A DNA stretch of 64,000 nucleotides from Marinobacter sp. es.048 (GTDB taxonomy: Bacteria; Pseudomonadota; Gammaproteobacteria; Pseudomonadales; Oleiphilaceae). Made by a program: the position numbers and the translations under genes. Location: assembly GCF_900188435.1 (NCBI RefSeq), contig NZ_FYFA01000001.1, forward strand, positions 1,488,001 to 1,552,000, read 5' to 3'. The notes below the pieces were generated by a model. It searched no databases. It was not told the origin of the DNA and was given only the letters and a program-made list of their open reading frames with translations. Position 1 is the first letter of the stretch, and each line of letters opens with the position of its first letter. This document shows, piece by piece, positions 52,294 through 60,607 of this stretch.

Positions 52294-52785
52294 TTACGTC
52301 TTGTTCTGATTGGCCAAAGCATAACGCCGGTGTAGCTCACGCAGTGCCTCTGCGAGCGCTGGGAACGGGCCTTCTGTGGGAATACCCGGAACCACCTGGT
52401 TGATTGGCAGGGTTGCCACAGGCGGTGGTGCCACGTGCAGTTCGTTCAGCCAGGCTGAAAGCTGCGCTGACGAGCTTGCGTAGACGATGCGGCCGAGGCC
52501 TACCCAACCATGGGCGGCCGCACACATCGGGCAGTGTTCGCCAGAGGTATAGACCGTTGAAGCCGCTCGCTCATCCGGAGTCATGTTGGCGGCGGCCCAG
52601 CGAGCTATCTCGAACTCGGGGTGGCGGGTTTCATCACCGCCAGCGGTTTCGTTGTGTCCCTCGTACCTGACTGCGCCGGCCTCGTCTACCAGCACAGAGC
52701 CAAACGGGGGGTTCCCGCGATCAACCGCCATCGAAGCCAACTCAACGCAGCGGGCCAGGTGTTTCATTTCTGTTTCGTAGATCAC
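52294..52785 (-). CDS. Nucleoside/base deaminase (CDA fold)
   Basis: 163-residue zinc deaminase of the guanine/tRNA-adenosine deaminase group. The zinc site is HPEFE (H in place of the usual HAE triplet: His-Pro-Glu) and GEHCPMCAAAHGW (PCxxC type). Substrate could be guanine, cytosine or an oxidised base. It is the last gene of a tight four-gene minus-strand run, ten bases after the glycosylase gene. Located in the cytoplasm. Confidence 0.87.
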   Translation of the reverse strand: MIYETEMKHLARCVELASMAVDRGNPPFGSVLVDEAGAVRYEGHNETAGGDETRHPEFEIARWAAANMTPDERAASTVYTSGEHCPMCAAAHGWVGLGRIVYASSSAQLSAWLNELHVAPPPVATLPINQVVPGIPTEGPFPALAEALRELHRRYALANQNKT

Positions 52786-52795
52786 ACCGCCTCCT

Positions 52796-53425
52796 TTACT
52801 GGCCTCGGGCGTCCAGGTAATGCATCCAAAGCATGCGAGCGGCTACGGCTCGCCACGGCGCCCATTGTTCGGCAAAGTCCAGTTGCTCATCCTTTGTCGG
52901 TCGTTTATCCAGACTCTTGATGTCCTGTATCGCAGATGCCAGGGCCAGATCGCCCTGGGGCCATACGTCCGGCCTGCGCAGGGCCATCATGTAATAGATG
53001 TCGACGGTCCAGGGGCCCAAACCGGGTATATCCAAAAGGTGGCTCCGGCCCTCGGCATCGTCAAGTGTTGCCAGTCGGGAGAGGTCCAACTCGCCGTTGG
53101 CTATCCTGGTCGCCAGCCCAACACAGTACCGGGATTTCTGCCGTGTGAGCCCGACTCGCCTCAGCTCAGACTCACCAGCCTTCCGGACTGATTTCGGGGT
53201 TACCGATCCAAGATGTGACGCGAGCCGCTGGAACATAGTAGCTGCGGCTTTGATCGAGACCTGTTGTTCAAGAATGATGTGGATCAACGATGCAAACCCG
53301 GGGTCGCGAGTCCAGGTTGGCGGATATCCAAGCCGGGCTCGCACCTCGTAAAGATCGGGATCTTTCTCAGCAAGGACGTCCACGCCCATCCTCAAGGTTG
53401 CGTCAGTGATCGTCTTTTGTTGCAT
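52796..53425 (-). CDS. AlkA-type DNA glycosylase (HhH-GPD)
   Basis: 209-residue base-excision repair glycosylase. The helix-hairpin-helix reads LLDIPGLGPWTVDIYYMMALRRPD and the catalytic Asp is in WPQGDLAL, the expected spacing of the HhH-GPD family; EQQVSIKAA precedes it. Length fits AlkA-like enzymes lacking the N-terminal domain. ATG 53425 follows AAGGAG; the longer open frame covers the upstream gene. Removes alkylated purines by family expectation. In a tight operon with a deaminase and two others. Confidence 0.9.
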   Translation of the reverse strand: MQQKTITDATLRMGVDVLAEKDPDLYEVRARLGYPPTWTRDPGFASLIHIILEQQVSIKAAATMFQRLASHLGSVTPKSVRKAGESELRRVGLTRQKSRYCVGLATRIANGELDLSRLATLDDAEGRSHLLDIPGLGPWTVDIYYMMALRRPDVWPQGDLALASAIQDIKSLDKRPTKDEQLDFAEQWAPWRAVAARMLWMHYLDARGQ

Positions 53426-53439
53426 AGACTCCTTTTCGC

Positions 53440-53958
53440 CTAATGACGAGCCGATTTCCGGTCTCCGTCCAGGATCTTCTGTTGCACATAGAAGCGAGCT
53501 TGCCCTGGCGGTAGAGACTCCATTGCGAAGGTCAGTGCCGACCAGACCAGAGCCATCATGACGGTCTGGAGTGAAACGCTGCCGTCCGCGGGCAGTATCT
53601 GCTCGTCTGCCAATAAGGTGTTGATGACCTGCAGGAGCTCGGGCGAAGAGCGGCAATCCTCAAGGGTTACTGGACTTGATGATGCATCCGGGGAGACGTC
53701 TTCAAAGCAAAACGTTTGGGCCGCTCGGGCGTACCCTGCACGAAAAGGCTCCTGGTTCGAGCGTTCGATGATGTTTTCCATCGCACTGCAGATGGATGCC
53801 GCGATCACGATGCCCGAGTAGCCGCCGGGTGTGTCGTGACGAAGCTGGCTTTTCGAGCGGAATTGTTCGAGCCGTTTCGAGATGGCGGTACCGTACTGGG
53901 CGATCTCGTCCACCATTTCAACGCCGCTGTCATCAAAGGGTTTGGATATCAGGCTCAT
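53440..53958 (-). CDS. Hypothetical protein (172 aa)
   Basis: 172 residues, mostly helical, soluble, with no membrane segment or known motif. Segments IVIAASICSAMENIIERSNQ and TVMMALVWSALTFAMES are amphipathic. It lies 10 bases after the COQ7-like gene and 14 bases before the glycosylase gene, so it is surely co-transcribed, which is the only clue to its role. Confidence 0.7.
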   Translation of the reverse strand: MSLISKPFDDSGVEMVDEIAQYGTAISKRLEQFRSKSQLRHDTPGGYSGIVIAASICSAMENIIERSNQEPFRAGYARAAQTFCFEDVSPDASSSPVTLEDCRSSPELLQVINTLLADEQILPADGSVSLQTVMMALVWSALTFAMESLPPGQARFYVQQKILDGDRKSARH

Positions 53959-53968
53959 GGAATGACTC

Positions 53969-54544
53969 TCAAATCAGTCGTGCAAACTGGACAGCCGCTT
54001 TGGAGCCGGCCCCCACGAGCACTGTCCATAGCTTCAAAGGACGATTCGCTTCAACGGATCGATTTTTCCCGGCTTCATCACGATGGTGTACTTCGTCGAG
54101 CCGGCATTGCTCGAATCCTGCAAGTATAGCCCGCTCCGATTCGCGCCGTGCATAGGGAGAAAGTGTTTTGATCTGCGCCTGGTAGTGGAGGTCAACAAAG
54201 GTTTCCACAGCTTCAATCGTGGCGAAAACCGCCTGTTTTCCCATTAATGCCGGGATAAAGCCCGTGATAAAGCCGGCCAGGCGCCACAGTGGCAGCAGCA
54301 GGCTCGGACGATAGCAGCACTGAAGCTTGTTAAAGAAGCGTAGATGCTCGCTCTCCGACGCCAGGTGCTCCGTTGCGAAATCCAGCAGCTCTTCTCGGGG
54401 TCGCGTCGCCAGAATTCCCCGGTAAATCCACACGGCACCGGTTTCTCCCGCATGACTGCAACGCAACTCCTGCTCGAACTGCCGGCTTACTCCAACCTGG
54501 GAGAGCTGCTGGTGATGCATGCCGTCGATCTGTAGTTCCGCCAT
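53969..54544 (-). CDS. COQ7-type diiron hydroxylase
   Basis: 191-residue ferritin-like diiron protein of the COQ7 (demethoxyubiquinone hydroxylase) family. All ligand segments are visible: HAGETGAVWIYRG, the SESEHLRFF ExxH pair, EAVETFVDLHY and RLDEVHHRDEAG. The hydrophobic LLPLWRLAGFITGFIPALMG fits membrane association with quinone substrate. Weak ribosome-binding site. It heads a tight operon with an unknown protein, AlkA-like glycosylase and deaminase, which is odd for a quinone enzyme, so another hydroxylation target is possible. Confidence 0.85.
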   Translation of the reverse strand: MAELQIDGMHHQQLSQVGVSRQFEQELRCSHAGETGAVWIYRGILATRPREELLDFATEHLASESEHLRFFNKLQCCYRPSLLLPLWRLAGFITGFIPALMGKQAVFATIEAVETFVDLHYQAQIKTLSPYARRESERAILAGFEQCRLDEVHHRDEAGKNRSVEANRPLKLWTVLVGAGSKAAVQFARLI

Positions 54545-54734
54545 TATTTAATATCCGCCGATACGATGGCAGTTTGTACGAAACAGACCCTCATTGGTTC
54601 TCAGGACCGATCCACGGTGAACCAGGAGTGTCATTCCCATAAGGAGATGCCCTTAGAGTCGAAAGGGATCCTGATGTGGGTAGGGTGCGTAGTACTTAGT
54701 GCTTTCAATGACCAACCAATGAGGTGAAGTCACT

Positions 54735-55181
54735 ATGAAATTAATGCTTAAACACACCGTTGCTTCAGCCGCGCTCGCTCTGATTTCTGGGGTTGCGATG
54801 GCGGCCGAACACGTCGTTGAAATGAAGAACTCCGGCGCTGACGGTGCCATGGTCTTTGAACCGGGATTTGTGAAGGCCGAGCCTGGCGATACGGTCAAAT
54901 TTGTTCTTGTCGATCCAGCACACAACTCAGTGTCTGTGGAAGTGCCCGGGGGTGCTGAAGGCTGGCAGGGCGCCATGAATGAGGGCATTACGGTTACCCT
55001 GAACGAAGAGGGCGTATACGTTTATAAGTGCACGCCCCACGCCGCATTGAACATGGCCGGTGTCATTCAGGTGGGGGACCCGGTCAACTACGACGCTGCC
55101 AAAGCGGCAGTAGACAAGCTGACCGCTGCTGCAGCCACGAATAAGGACCGGCTGACCGGTTACTTCGGGCAAGTTCAGTGA
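54735..55181 (+). CDS. Pseudoazurin (type 1 blue copper protein)
   Basis: 148-residue periplasmic cupredoxin. Signal peptide cleaved near AMA-AEH; the type 1 copper ligands are visible: H63 (PAHNS), C99, H102 and M107 in YKCTPHAALNM. It carries electrons, typically to nitrite or nitrous oxide reductase, though no denitrification gene lies nearby. ATG 54735 follows GAGG. A good terminator follows. Confidence 0.93.
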   Translation: MKLMLKHTVASAALALISGVAMAAEHVVEMKNSGADGAMVFEPGFVKAEPGDTVKFVLVDPAHNSVSVEVPGGAEGWQGAMNEGITVTLNEEGVYVYKCTPHAALNMAGVIQVGDPVNYDAAKAAVDKLTAAAATNKDRLTGYFGQVQ

Positions 55182-55198
55182 TTGGATAGTCCGATAGC

Positions 55199-55227
55199 AA
55201 CCGCGCTCTTCGGGGCGCGGTTTTTTA
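55199..55227 (+). terminator. Rho-independent terminator of the pseudoazurin gene
   Basis: AACCGCGC (55199-55206) and GCGCGGTT (55215-55222) form an eight-base stem with an eight-base loop, followed by a T-run (55221-55226). Confidence 0.85.
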
Positions 55228-55373
55228 TGTGCCTCAGAAAACTGTCTGTAATTGACAGCAACGGGATTATGAGGCGTTTTGTCAGGAGATGATGTGATGA
55301 GCGTTGATTCCAACTATGTATCCCGGGTTTCTCGATCATTTGGTGGATCACGAGGCGATCAGTGGGGAGATTA

Positions 55374-55391
55374 CCGCGCTGATCAGCGCGG
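55374..55391. repeat. Perfect 18-base palindrome at the ovoA stop
   Basis: CCGCGCTGATCAGCGCGG is an uninterrupted palindrome covering the last codons and stop of ovoA. No T-run follows, so it is not a plain terminator; an RNA hairpin stabilising the 3' end or a chance feature is possible. Confidence 0.5.
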
Positions 55392-57536
55392 CAACCGCTC
55401 CCAGATAGTCACTTCCGACAGGGTATGCTGGAACTTGTGTTGGGTTTCGCGGATAACGAAAGGCACCTTTCTCGGCTCACGGACTAACCGGAAATGCTGT
55501 AAAAGGTGTTCTTTCAGGCCATCCAGCGTGGTGTGATTCTCACCATCCTTCTTGAAACCGCCAATCCACTCTTCTTTCGGCGTATGTTCTTCCAGCCAGG
55601 TGTAGGGAGAGGCAATAACCAACAGGCCACCGTTGTTAATGCGCTCGTGAATTCTGTCCAGGAAGCGCCTTGGCCGGTAGAGACGATCAATCAGGTTGGC
55701 CGCCAGAACAAGGTCGTAGCCCGAGTACTGCGGTTTCAGGTTACAGGCATCTCCCTGGTAGAAGCTTACCCGTTCTGAGCATTCCTCAAGGCCCAGCTCT
55801 TTGAGCGTCCGGGTGTGATAACTGACCAGTTCGCCTTCCTCTGCAAGCGCATACCGAATGGAACCCTGCTCGGCCATTTCTGCGCCCAGCCTGATAAAGT
55901 TGGCCGAGAAATCCACGCCTTCCACGTCATTGAATTCTCTTGCCAACTCAAAGCTGGAACGGCCGCAGGCGCAGCCCAGGTCGAGTGCTTTTCCGGTGGG
56001 CTTGCCCTTCCTCGCGTCCAGGGCAAGATCCGCCAGGGTTTTCGGGAAGTTCTCCACACCAAACCAGGTGTCACCGAAGTGGAATTCCGCGTATTCAGTC
56101 AGTAACCGGTCGCTTTCATAGTAAGCATTGGGTTGCACCGCCTCGCTTTCAGAGGCGATGTAGCGGAAGCCTGCGTGCTGGAAGAAGTGCCTCCGGAAGG
56201 CGTAACGGGCCGATAATCGGGCTTCGTTGCCGCAGGAAATCCACGAACCGCCTTTGATGAGGTTGTGTTGCCCGTCAAACGTCGGCGTTGTGAAATCGTC
56301 GTACAGCGGATGCACCTTGAAATTATCGAACGGATAGGTCGGTGTTTCCGTCCACTGCCAGACGTTGCCGACAACGTCGAACCACTGACCATGCCGGAAC
56401 CGGGTAACCGGGCACGACGATGCTCCATGGTCAAGATGCAGGTTGGCGTTGGAGGGATCATGGCCTACTTCTTCGATGCCGGCCTCCGCACACAAGCGGT
56501 ACCACTCGTCTTCTGTAGGCAGGCGGACGGGCTGGCCGGTTTGCTCCCGTTTCCACTCGCAAAAGGCTTTAGCCTCGTGGTAGTTGACTTCCACGGGCCA
56601 ATCCCAGGGCATCTCGACTTCTTCGGTCATCAGGCGCAGATGCCATCCATTCTGCCAGCGCCAGAAGGTAGGATGCCTTGCCTTGGCGAATTGTCGCCAG
56701 GCACAACCCTCCTCATTCCAGAATCGATCTTCCTGGTAACCACCGGCTTCAACAAACTCGAGGAATTCCTGGTTACTAACCAGATACTGACTGGCCCTGA
56801 ACTCATCGACATGGGCCTCATGTTCGCCGTATTCATTGTCCCAGCCGTAGAAGGCGTCGTCGTAGGGTTTTCCGGTGGACACTTTGCCAGCCGGCACGGT
56901 GACCAGTTCGTTTTCCGGTGCTTCCCCGGTCCCACGAATCGGTGCCCATTCTGGCTGCGGGCGTACCTTTGCGAGGTCGTGCTGGCGGATCAGCACGGAC
57001 GACGTCTCAAGATGGATGCGTTCATGCTCAACACCCATAACGATCGGCCACCAGGGGTTCTCCCAGTTGATCGGCAGGCTGAGCGGGAGTGATTCAGTCA
57101 GTTCCAACACGGTGGCCCGGACTTTGGCACGGTAATCCATGACTTCGGCAACGGTGGGCCAGTCGTAATGATCTTCGTCCAGATCGTCCCAGCTCATCTC
57201 ATCAACGCCGACCGCGAAAATCGATTCCATGTGCGGATCGATACGTTCGGGGAGGAGTTTGGCCAGTACCAGTTTGTTGACGAAGAAAGTCGCGGTATGG
57301 CCGAGGTAGAAAATGAGAGGGTGTCTCAGGGGGATCGACTTCTGGAAATAGCCTGAATCATCGGCGAGGCAGTCGAAAAGGCGCGTGTAGGTGTCAAAGG
57401 TGTTGGTGAAGTAGGAAGCGATTTCGGCGCGTTTGTCCTCCTCGGACCCGACGCTGAGATCCGGCGTTCTGAGGAGGCCGGCTCCGGGGTTGAGGGCTCG
57501 GGTGGGGGACTGCGCTTCCGGTATTGGCATTGTCAT
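55383..57536 (-). CDS. ovoA: 5-histidylcysteine sulfoxide synthase / mercaptohistidine methyltransferase (ovothiol synthesis)
   Basis: 717-residue bifunctional iron enzyme. An N-terminal DinB-like domain gives the HX3HXE iron site (H171, H175, E177 in EHERIHLET); a formylglycine-generating-like sulfoxide synthase domain follows (about 205-445; VSNQEFLEFVEAGGYQ, GNVWQWTETP, SGWxx-like GGSWISCGNEAR); the C-terminal part is a SAM methyltransferase (DLGCACGRSSFELA) that N-methylates the imidazole. This order distinguishes OvoA from EgtB. It makes the precursor of ovothiol, a redox thiol; the PLP lyase OvoB is not in the window. ATG 57536. Confidence 0.92.
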   Translation of the reverse strand: MTMPIPEAQSPTRALNPGAGLLRTPDLSVGSEEDKRAEIASYFTNTFDTYTRLFDCLADDSGYFQKSIPLRHPLIFYLGHTATFFVNKLVLAKLLPERIDPHMESIFAVGVDEMSWDDLDEDHYDWPTVAEVMDYRAKVRATVLELTESLPLSLPINWENPWWPIVMGVEHERIHLETSSVLIRQHDLAKVRPQPEWAPIRGTGEAPENELVTVPAGKVSTGKPYDDAFYGWDNEYGEHEAHVDEFRASQYLVSNQEFLEFVEAGGYQEDRFWNEEGCAWRQFAKARHPTFWRWQNGWHLRLMTEEVEMPWDWPVEVNYHEAKAFCEWKREQTGQPVRLPTEDEWYRLCAEAGIEEVGHDPSNANLHLDHGASSCPVTRFRHGQWFDVVGNVWQWTETPTYPFDNFKVHPLYDDFTTPTFDGQHNLIKGGSWISCGNEARLSARYAFRRHFFQHAGFRYIASESEAVQPNAYYESDRLLTEYAEFHFGDTWFGVENFPKTLADLALDARKGKPTGKALDLGCACGRSSFELAREFNDVEGVDFSANFIRLGAEMAEQGSIRYALAEEGELVSYHTRTLKELGLEECSERVSFYQGDACNLKPQYSGYDLVLAANLIDRLYRPRRFLDRIHERINNGGLLVIASPYTWLEEHTPKEEWIGGFKKDGENHTTLDGLKEHLLQHFRLVREPRKVPFVIRETQHKFQHTLSEVTIWERLPR

Positions 57537-57642
57537 TTCTGGACACGTCCTTTGTTGTGTTTGCTAACAGCAATACGTCTTTTGTGTGGGGGATGGTTCA
57601 ATTTTCCCGAAAACTGTTTAGACGATTCCTTTGCTGAAATTG

Positions 57643-58836
57643 TTACAAACCGGATTTTTTCGCCAAAGCTACTGCCCGGGGTGCGCCCAGTGCAAGAAGA
57701 ACGGCACCCGATGAACAGACAAGCATTGAGACTGCGATGGTCAGGAGTGTCTGGTCTCCAGAGACAGAGGACAGTGTGCTGACGGCCCCGGCAATGGTGA
57801 ACTGCGATGCGCCCAGCAGAGCGGCCGCGGTGCCACTTAAGTTCGGGAAGAACTCCATGGCATTGGCCATGTTATTGGGCACTATGCCGCCCTGGCAGCC
57901 GATGGCGACAATGATGCAGCCTGCCACCAGCCAGAGGGGTCCCTGGAACTGAACGCTGGCAACCAGAGCGACAAGAGCCAGGCATTGGGCGATGACCTGG
58001 GCGCGCACCAACTGCACCGAGGTAAATCGCCTCAGCAGCGGACGGTTTATCAGGTTGAGGGCAGCCATGAACGCAATGTTGGCGGCGAACAAGATTGCGA
58101 ACGTGCTGTTAGAGAGGCCGTACCATTCCTGGTAAATGAATGAGGAGTGGGTGATGAACAAGAGCATGGTGCTGAAACACAGTACCTGAATGCCGATAAA
58201 GCGCATGGTGGTTCTGTGCCTGAGCACCAGCAGGTAATTGGTCACCAGCGAGCGAATAGGCGTGGTTGTCGGTGTACGCGGTTGAAGCCTCGGGAAAAGC
58301 GCCATCTGCAGAGTCAGCACAAGAAACGCGGCATAGCCGGCCAGCATCAGAAATATCCACTGCCACTCACCCAGCGCAAGCATCAGCGATCCCAACGAGG
58401 GTGCCGCAGCGGGCGCTATGAACATGATCAGGCCAATGAGCCCAAACAGCCGCGCAGCGTCCTGTCCACTGACTTCATCCCGGACAATGGCAGGAACCGA
58501 CACCGCGCAGAAGGCGCCACCAATACCCTGCGCAATCCGCCAGAACACCATGTCGGACAGGCTATCAGCCAGCGATACCATGACCGCGCCGGCGATAAAG
58601 ATCAGCAGCCCCCCGAAAAGCACCGGTTTGCGACCGTATCGATCGGACAAAGGTCCACCTACCAGTTGGGCAAGACCCAATGTGGTGACATAGGCACTAA
58701 GCGTGAGCCCCACGTGCCCGTGGTCAATGCCGAGCCCGTCAGCAATGTCCGGGAAAGCGGGCAGGTAGGCATCAAGCGCCAATGGCCCGAGTGCCACGGT
58801 CATGCCCAGCAGTATGGCCAAGTGCAGATGGGACAA
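57643..58836 (-). CDS. Bcr/CflA-family multidrug efflux transporter
   Basis: 397-residue MFS exporter with 12 transmembrane helices. The motif A region LVGGPLSDRYGRKPVLFGGL after helix 2, LALDAYLPAFPDIADGLG in helix 1 and the motif C-like GLIMFIAPAAAPSLGSLM are Bcr/CflA hallmarks. The start is TTG 58836, seven bases after GAGGAG. It precedes ovoA on the same strand by 106 bases, but a shared function is not evident. Confidence 0.9.
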   Translation of the reverse strand: MSHLHLAILLGMTVALGPLALDAYLPAFPDIADGLGIDHGHVGLTLSAYVTTLGLAQLVGGPLSDRYGRKPVLFGGLLIFIAGAVMVSLADSLSDMVFWRIAQGIGGAFCAVSVPAIVRDEVSGQDAARLFGLIGLIMFIAPAAAPSLGSLMLALGEWQWIFLMLAGYAAFLVLTLQMALFPRLQPRTPTTTPIRSLVTNYLLVLRHRTTMRFIGIQVLCFSTMLLFITHSSFIYQEWYGLSNSTFAILFAANIAFMAALNLINRPLLRRFTSVQLVRAQVIAQCLALVALVASVQFQGPLWLVAGCIIVAIGCQGGIVPNNMANAMEFFPNLSGTAAALLGASQFTIAGAVSTLSSVSGDQTLLTIAVSMLVCSSGAVLLALGAPRAVALAKKSGL

Positions 58837-58974
58837 GAGTTATCTCCTCAAAAGATAGAAGCCTAACAATGCGGTGGCATATTTCATCAGGCCATGCGTA
58901 TTTTCAGAAATCTCCGTGCATGATCCATTCACTTCCTGTAGCCTGCGCGGCTTTTTCTTCCGGAGGCAGACCTT

Positions 58975-60531
58975 ATGACCGTGAAATCCCAACCCGCTCC
59001 GAGAGCCAGAAGTGGACCGCTGACCGATAGCGATCCCGTTGTTCTGGTGCTCACTATCGGCTTCATACTTCTGTTCGTGGGTGCCTCAATCGTCGACAGC
59101 GGATACGTTGCTGACCTGATCGGAGTCGGCTTTGCGTGGACCGCAACCTATCTGGGCTCTTTTTTCCAGCTGCTGCTACTACTCACGTTTTTCATAGCTA
59201 TAGGAACAGCCCTGAGCCGGGCTGGTGCCGCGCGTATCGGCGGAATGGACCGACCTGAAATCGGCCGTTTCCGGTGGCTTTCTATGATCATGTGTACCTT
59301 GCTGGCCGGAGGCGGGGTGTTTTTTGCCGCTGGTGAACCAGTTTATCATTTCGTTGTTACGCCGCCGGCTTTTGATACCGAAGCTGGTTCGGCCGCAGCG
59401 GTCGCGCCCGGCATGGCCCAATCGTTCACCCACTGGGGGTTCCTGGCCTGGGCCGTGCTCGGCTCCCTCACAGCTCTGGTCCTGACCCGGGCCCATTATG
59501 GCCAGGGCAAACCTCTACAGCCGAGAACCCTGCTATATCCGGTTTTTGGTGAGAAGGTGATTCAGGGCCGCCTCGGCGGTGTCATTGATGCCTTTTGTGT
59601 GATTGCCGTGGTGGCTGGAACCGTTGGCCCCATCGGCTTTCTGGCCACCCAGATGAGCTTTGGGTTGCATGAGCTGTTTGGGGTATCTGACGGCTATAGC
59701 ACCCAGTTGACTGTGTTGGTGGTGCTGGCTGGCGTCTACATGACCTCTGCCATGACCGGTCTGCACAAGGGCATTCAGTTGCTGAGCCGTTTCAACGTCA
59801 TACTGGCGCTGGTTATTGCCGGGGTGATTTTTGTCTTCGGGCCAACGCTGTTCCTGGCCAACACCTACACCCAGTCGATGGGAGAATATGTTACCTCGTT
59901 CTTTGCCATGGCGACCATGACCGCCGAAACGGCGCCGGCCTGGTGGATGAAGTGGTGGACGGTGTTTTTCTTCGCCTGGTTCATCGGTTACACGCCTCTG
60001 ATGGCGGTCTTCGTCGCCAGAATTTCCCGGGGCCGGACTGTTCGCGAAATGGTTCTGGCGGTGGCTGTTTTGGCGCCAATTGCGACCACCATCTGGTTCA
60101 CCCTCCTGGGTGGCTCTGGCATCTATCATCAGCTTGCAGGGACCTTCGACCTGACCGAGGCACTGAATAACTTCCGTTTTGATGTGGCGACACTGACGGT
60201 CGCCCAGGCATTGCCAGGTGGCACCTGGATGGCGGCTGCAATCTTGCTGCTGACGACCATTTTCGTAGCCACCACCGGCGATTCCATGAGCTATTCCATT
60301 GCCATGGTCGGGGCTGGCCACGACGAACCGAGCCCTTGGATTCGTGTGTTCTGGGGGGGTGCCATGGCATTGATGGCGGCCATCCTTCTGTATATGGGCG
60401 CCGGCCAGATTGGTGTGCTCCAGCAGTTCATTGTGCTGACGGCGATTCCGGTTTCACTGATCATCCTTCCATCGCTCTGGACCGGGCCGAAAGCGGCTAT
60501 GGCAATGGCGCGTGAGCAGGGGCTGGTCTAG
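58975..60531 (+). CDS. Divergent BCCT-family transporter
   Basis: 518-residue inner-membrane protein with the BCCT fold (about 12 helices; THWGFLAWAVLGSLTALVL, ISRGRTVREMVLAVAVLAP). The family aromatic box reads FFFAWFIGYTPLMAVF here, so three of four Trp positions in the first transporter's box (FYWAWWISWSPFVGMF) are changed to other residues, and the glycine stretch is LLAGGGVFFAAGEP. It therefore probably moves something other than a trimethylammonium compound, or binds it differently. ATG 58975 follows GGAGG. A MscS-family gene follows 76 bases on. Confidence 0.88.
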   Translation: MTVKSQPAPRARSGPLTDSDPVVLVLTIGFILLFVGASIVDSGYVADLIGVGFAWTATYLGSFFQLLLLLTFFIAIGTALSRAGAARIGGMDRPEIGRFRWLSMIMCTLLAGGGVFFAAGEPVYHFVVTPPAFDTEAGSAAAVAPGMAQSFTHWGFLAWAVLGSLTALVLTRAHYGQGKPLQPRTLLYPVFGEKVIQGRLGGVIDAFCVIAVVAGTVGPIGFLATQMSFGLHELFGVSDGYSTQLTVLVVLAGVYMTSAMTGLHKGIQLLSRFNVILALVIAGVIFVFGPTLFLANTYTQSMGEYVTSFFAMATMTAETAPAWWMKWWTVFFFAWFIGYTPLMAVFVARISRGRTVREMVLAVAVLAPIATTIWFTLLGGSGIYHQLAGTFDLTEALNNFRFDVATLTVAQALPGGTWMAAAILLLTTIFVATTGDSMSYSIAMVGAGHDEPSPWIRVFWGGAMALMAAILLYMGAGQIGVLQQFIVLTAIPVSLIILPSLWTGPKAAMAMAREQGLV

Positions 60532-60607
60532 GCTTTTAAGGAGCCGAGCAGAATACAGAGATGTGTTCGCCGGCTGACTTCTGTGATTGAAAGCTCCGGG
60601 AGGGCTG

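Noticed and set aside
54646..54726. Tiny frame MPLESKGILM before pseudoazurin
   Set aside because: AAGGAG abuts the ATG with no spacer and the frame is 26 codons; more likely part of the promoter region.
55316..55420. Short frame beginning MYPGFLDHLV near the ovoA end
   Set aside because: About 30 codons, overlaps the palindrome and the ovoA end; no good ribosome-binding site at the ATG, so coding is not supported.
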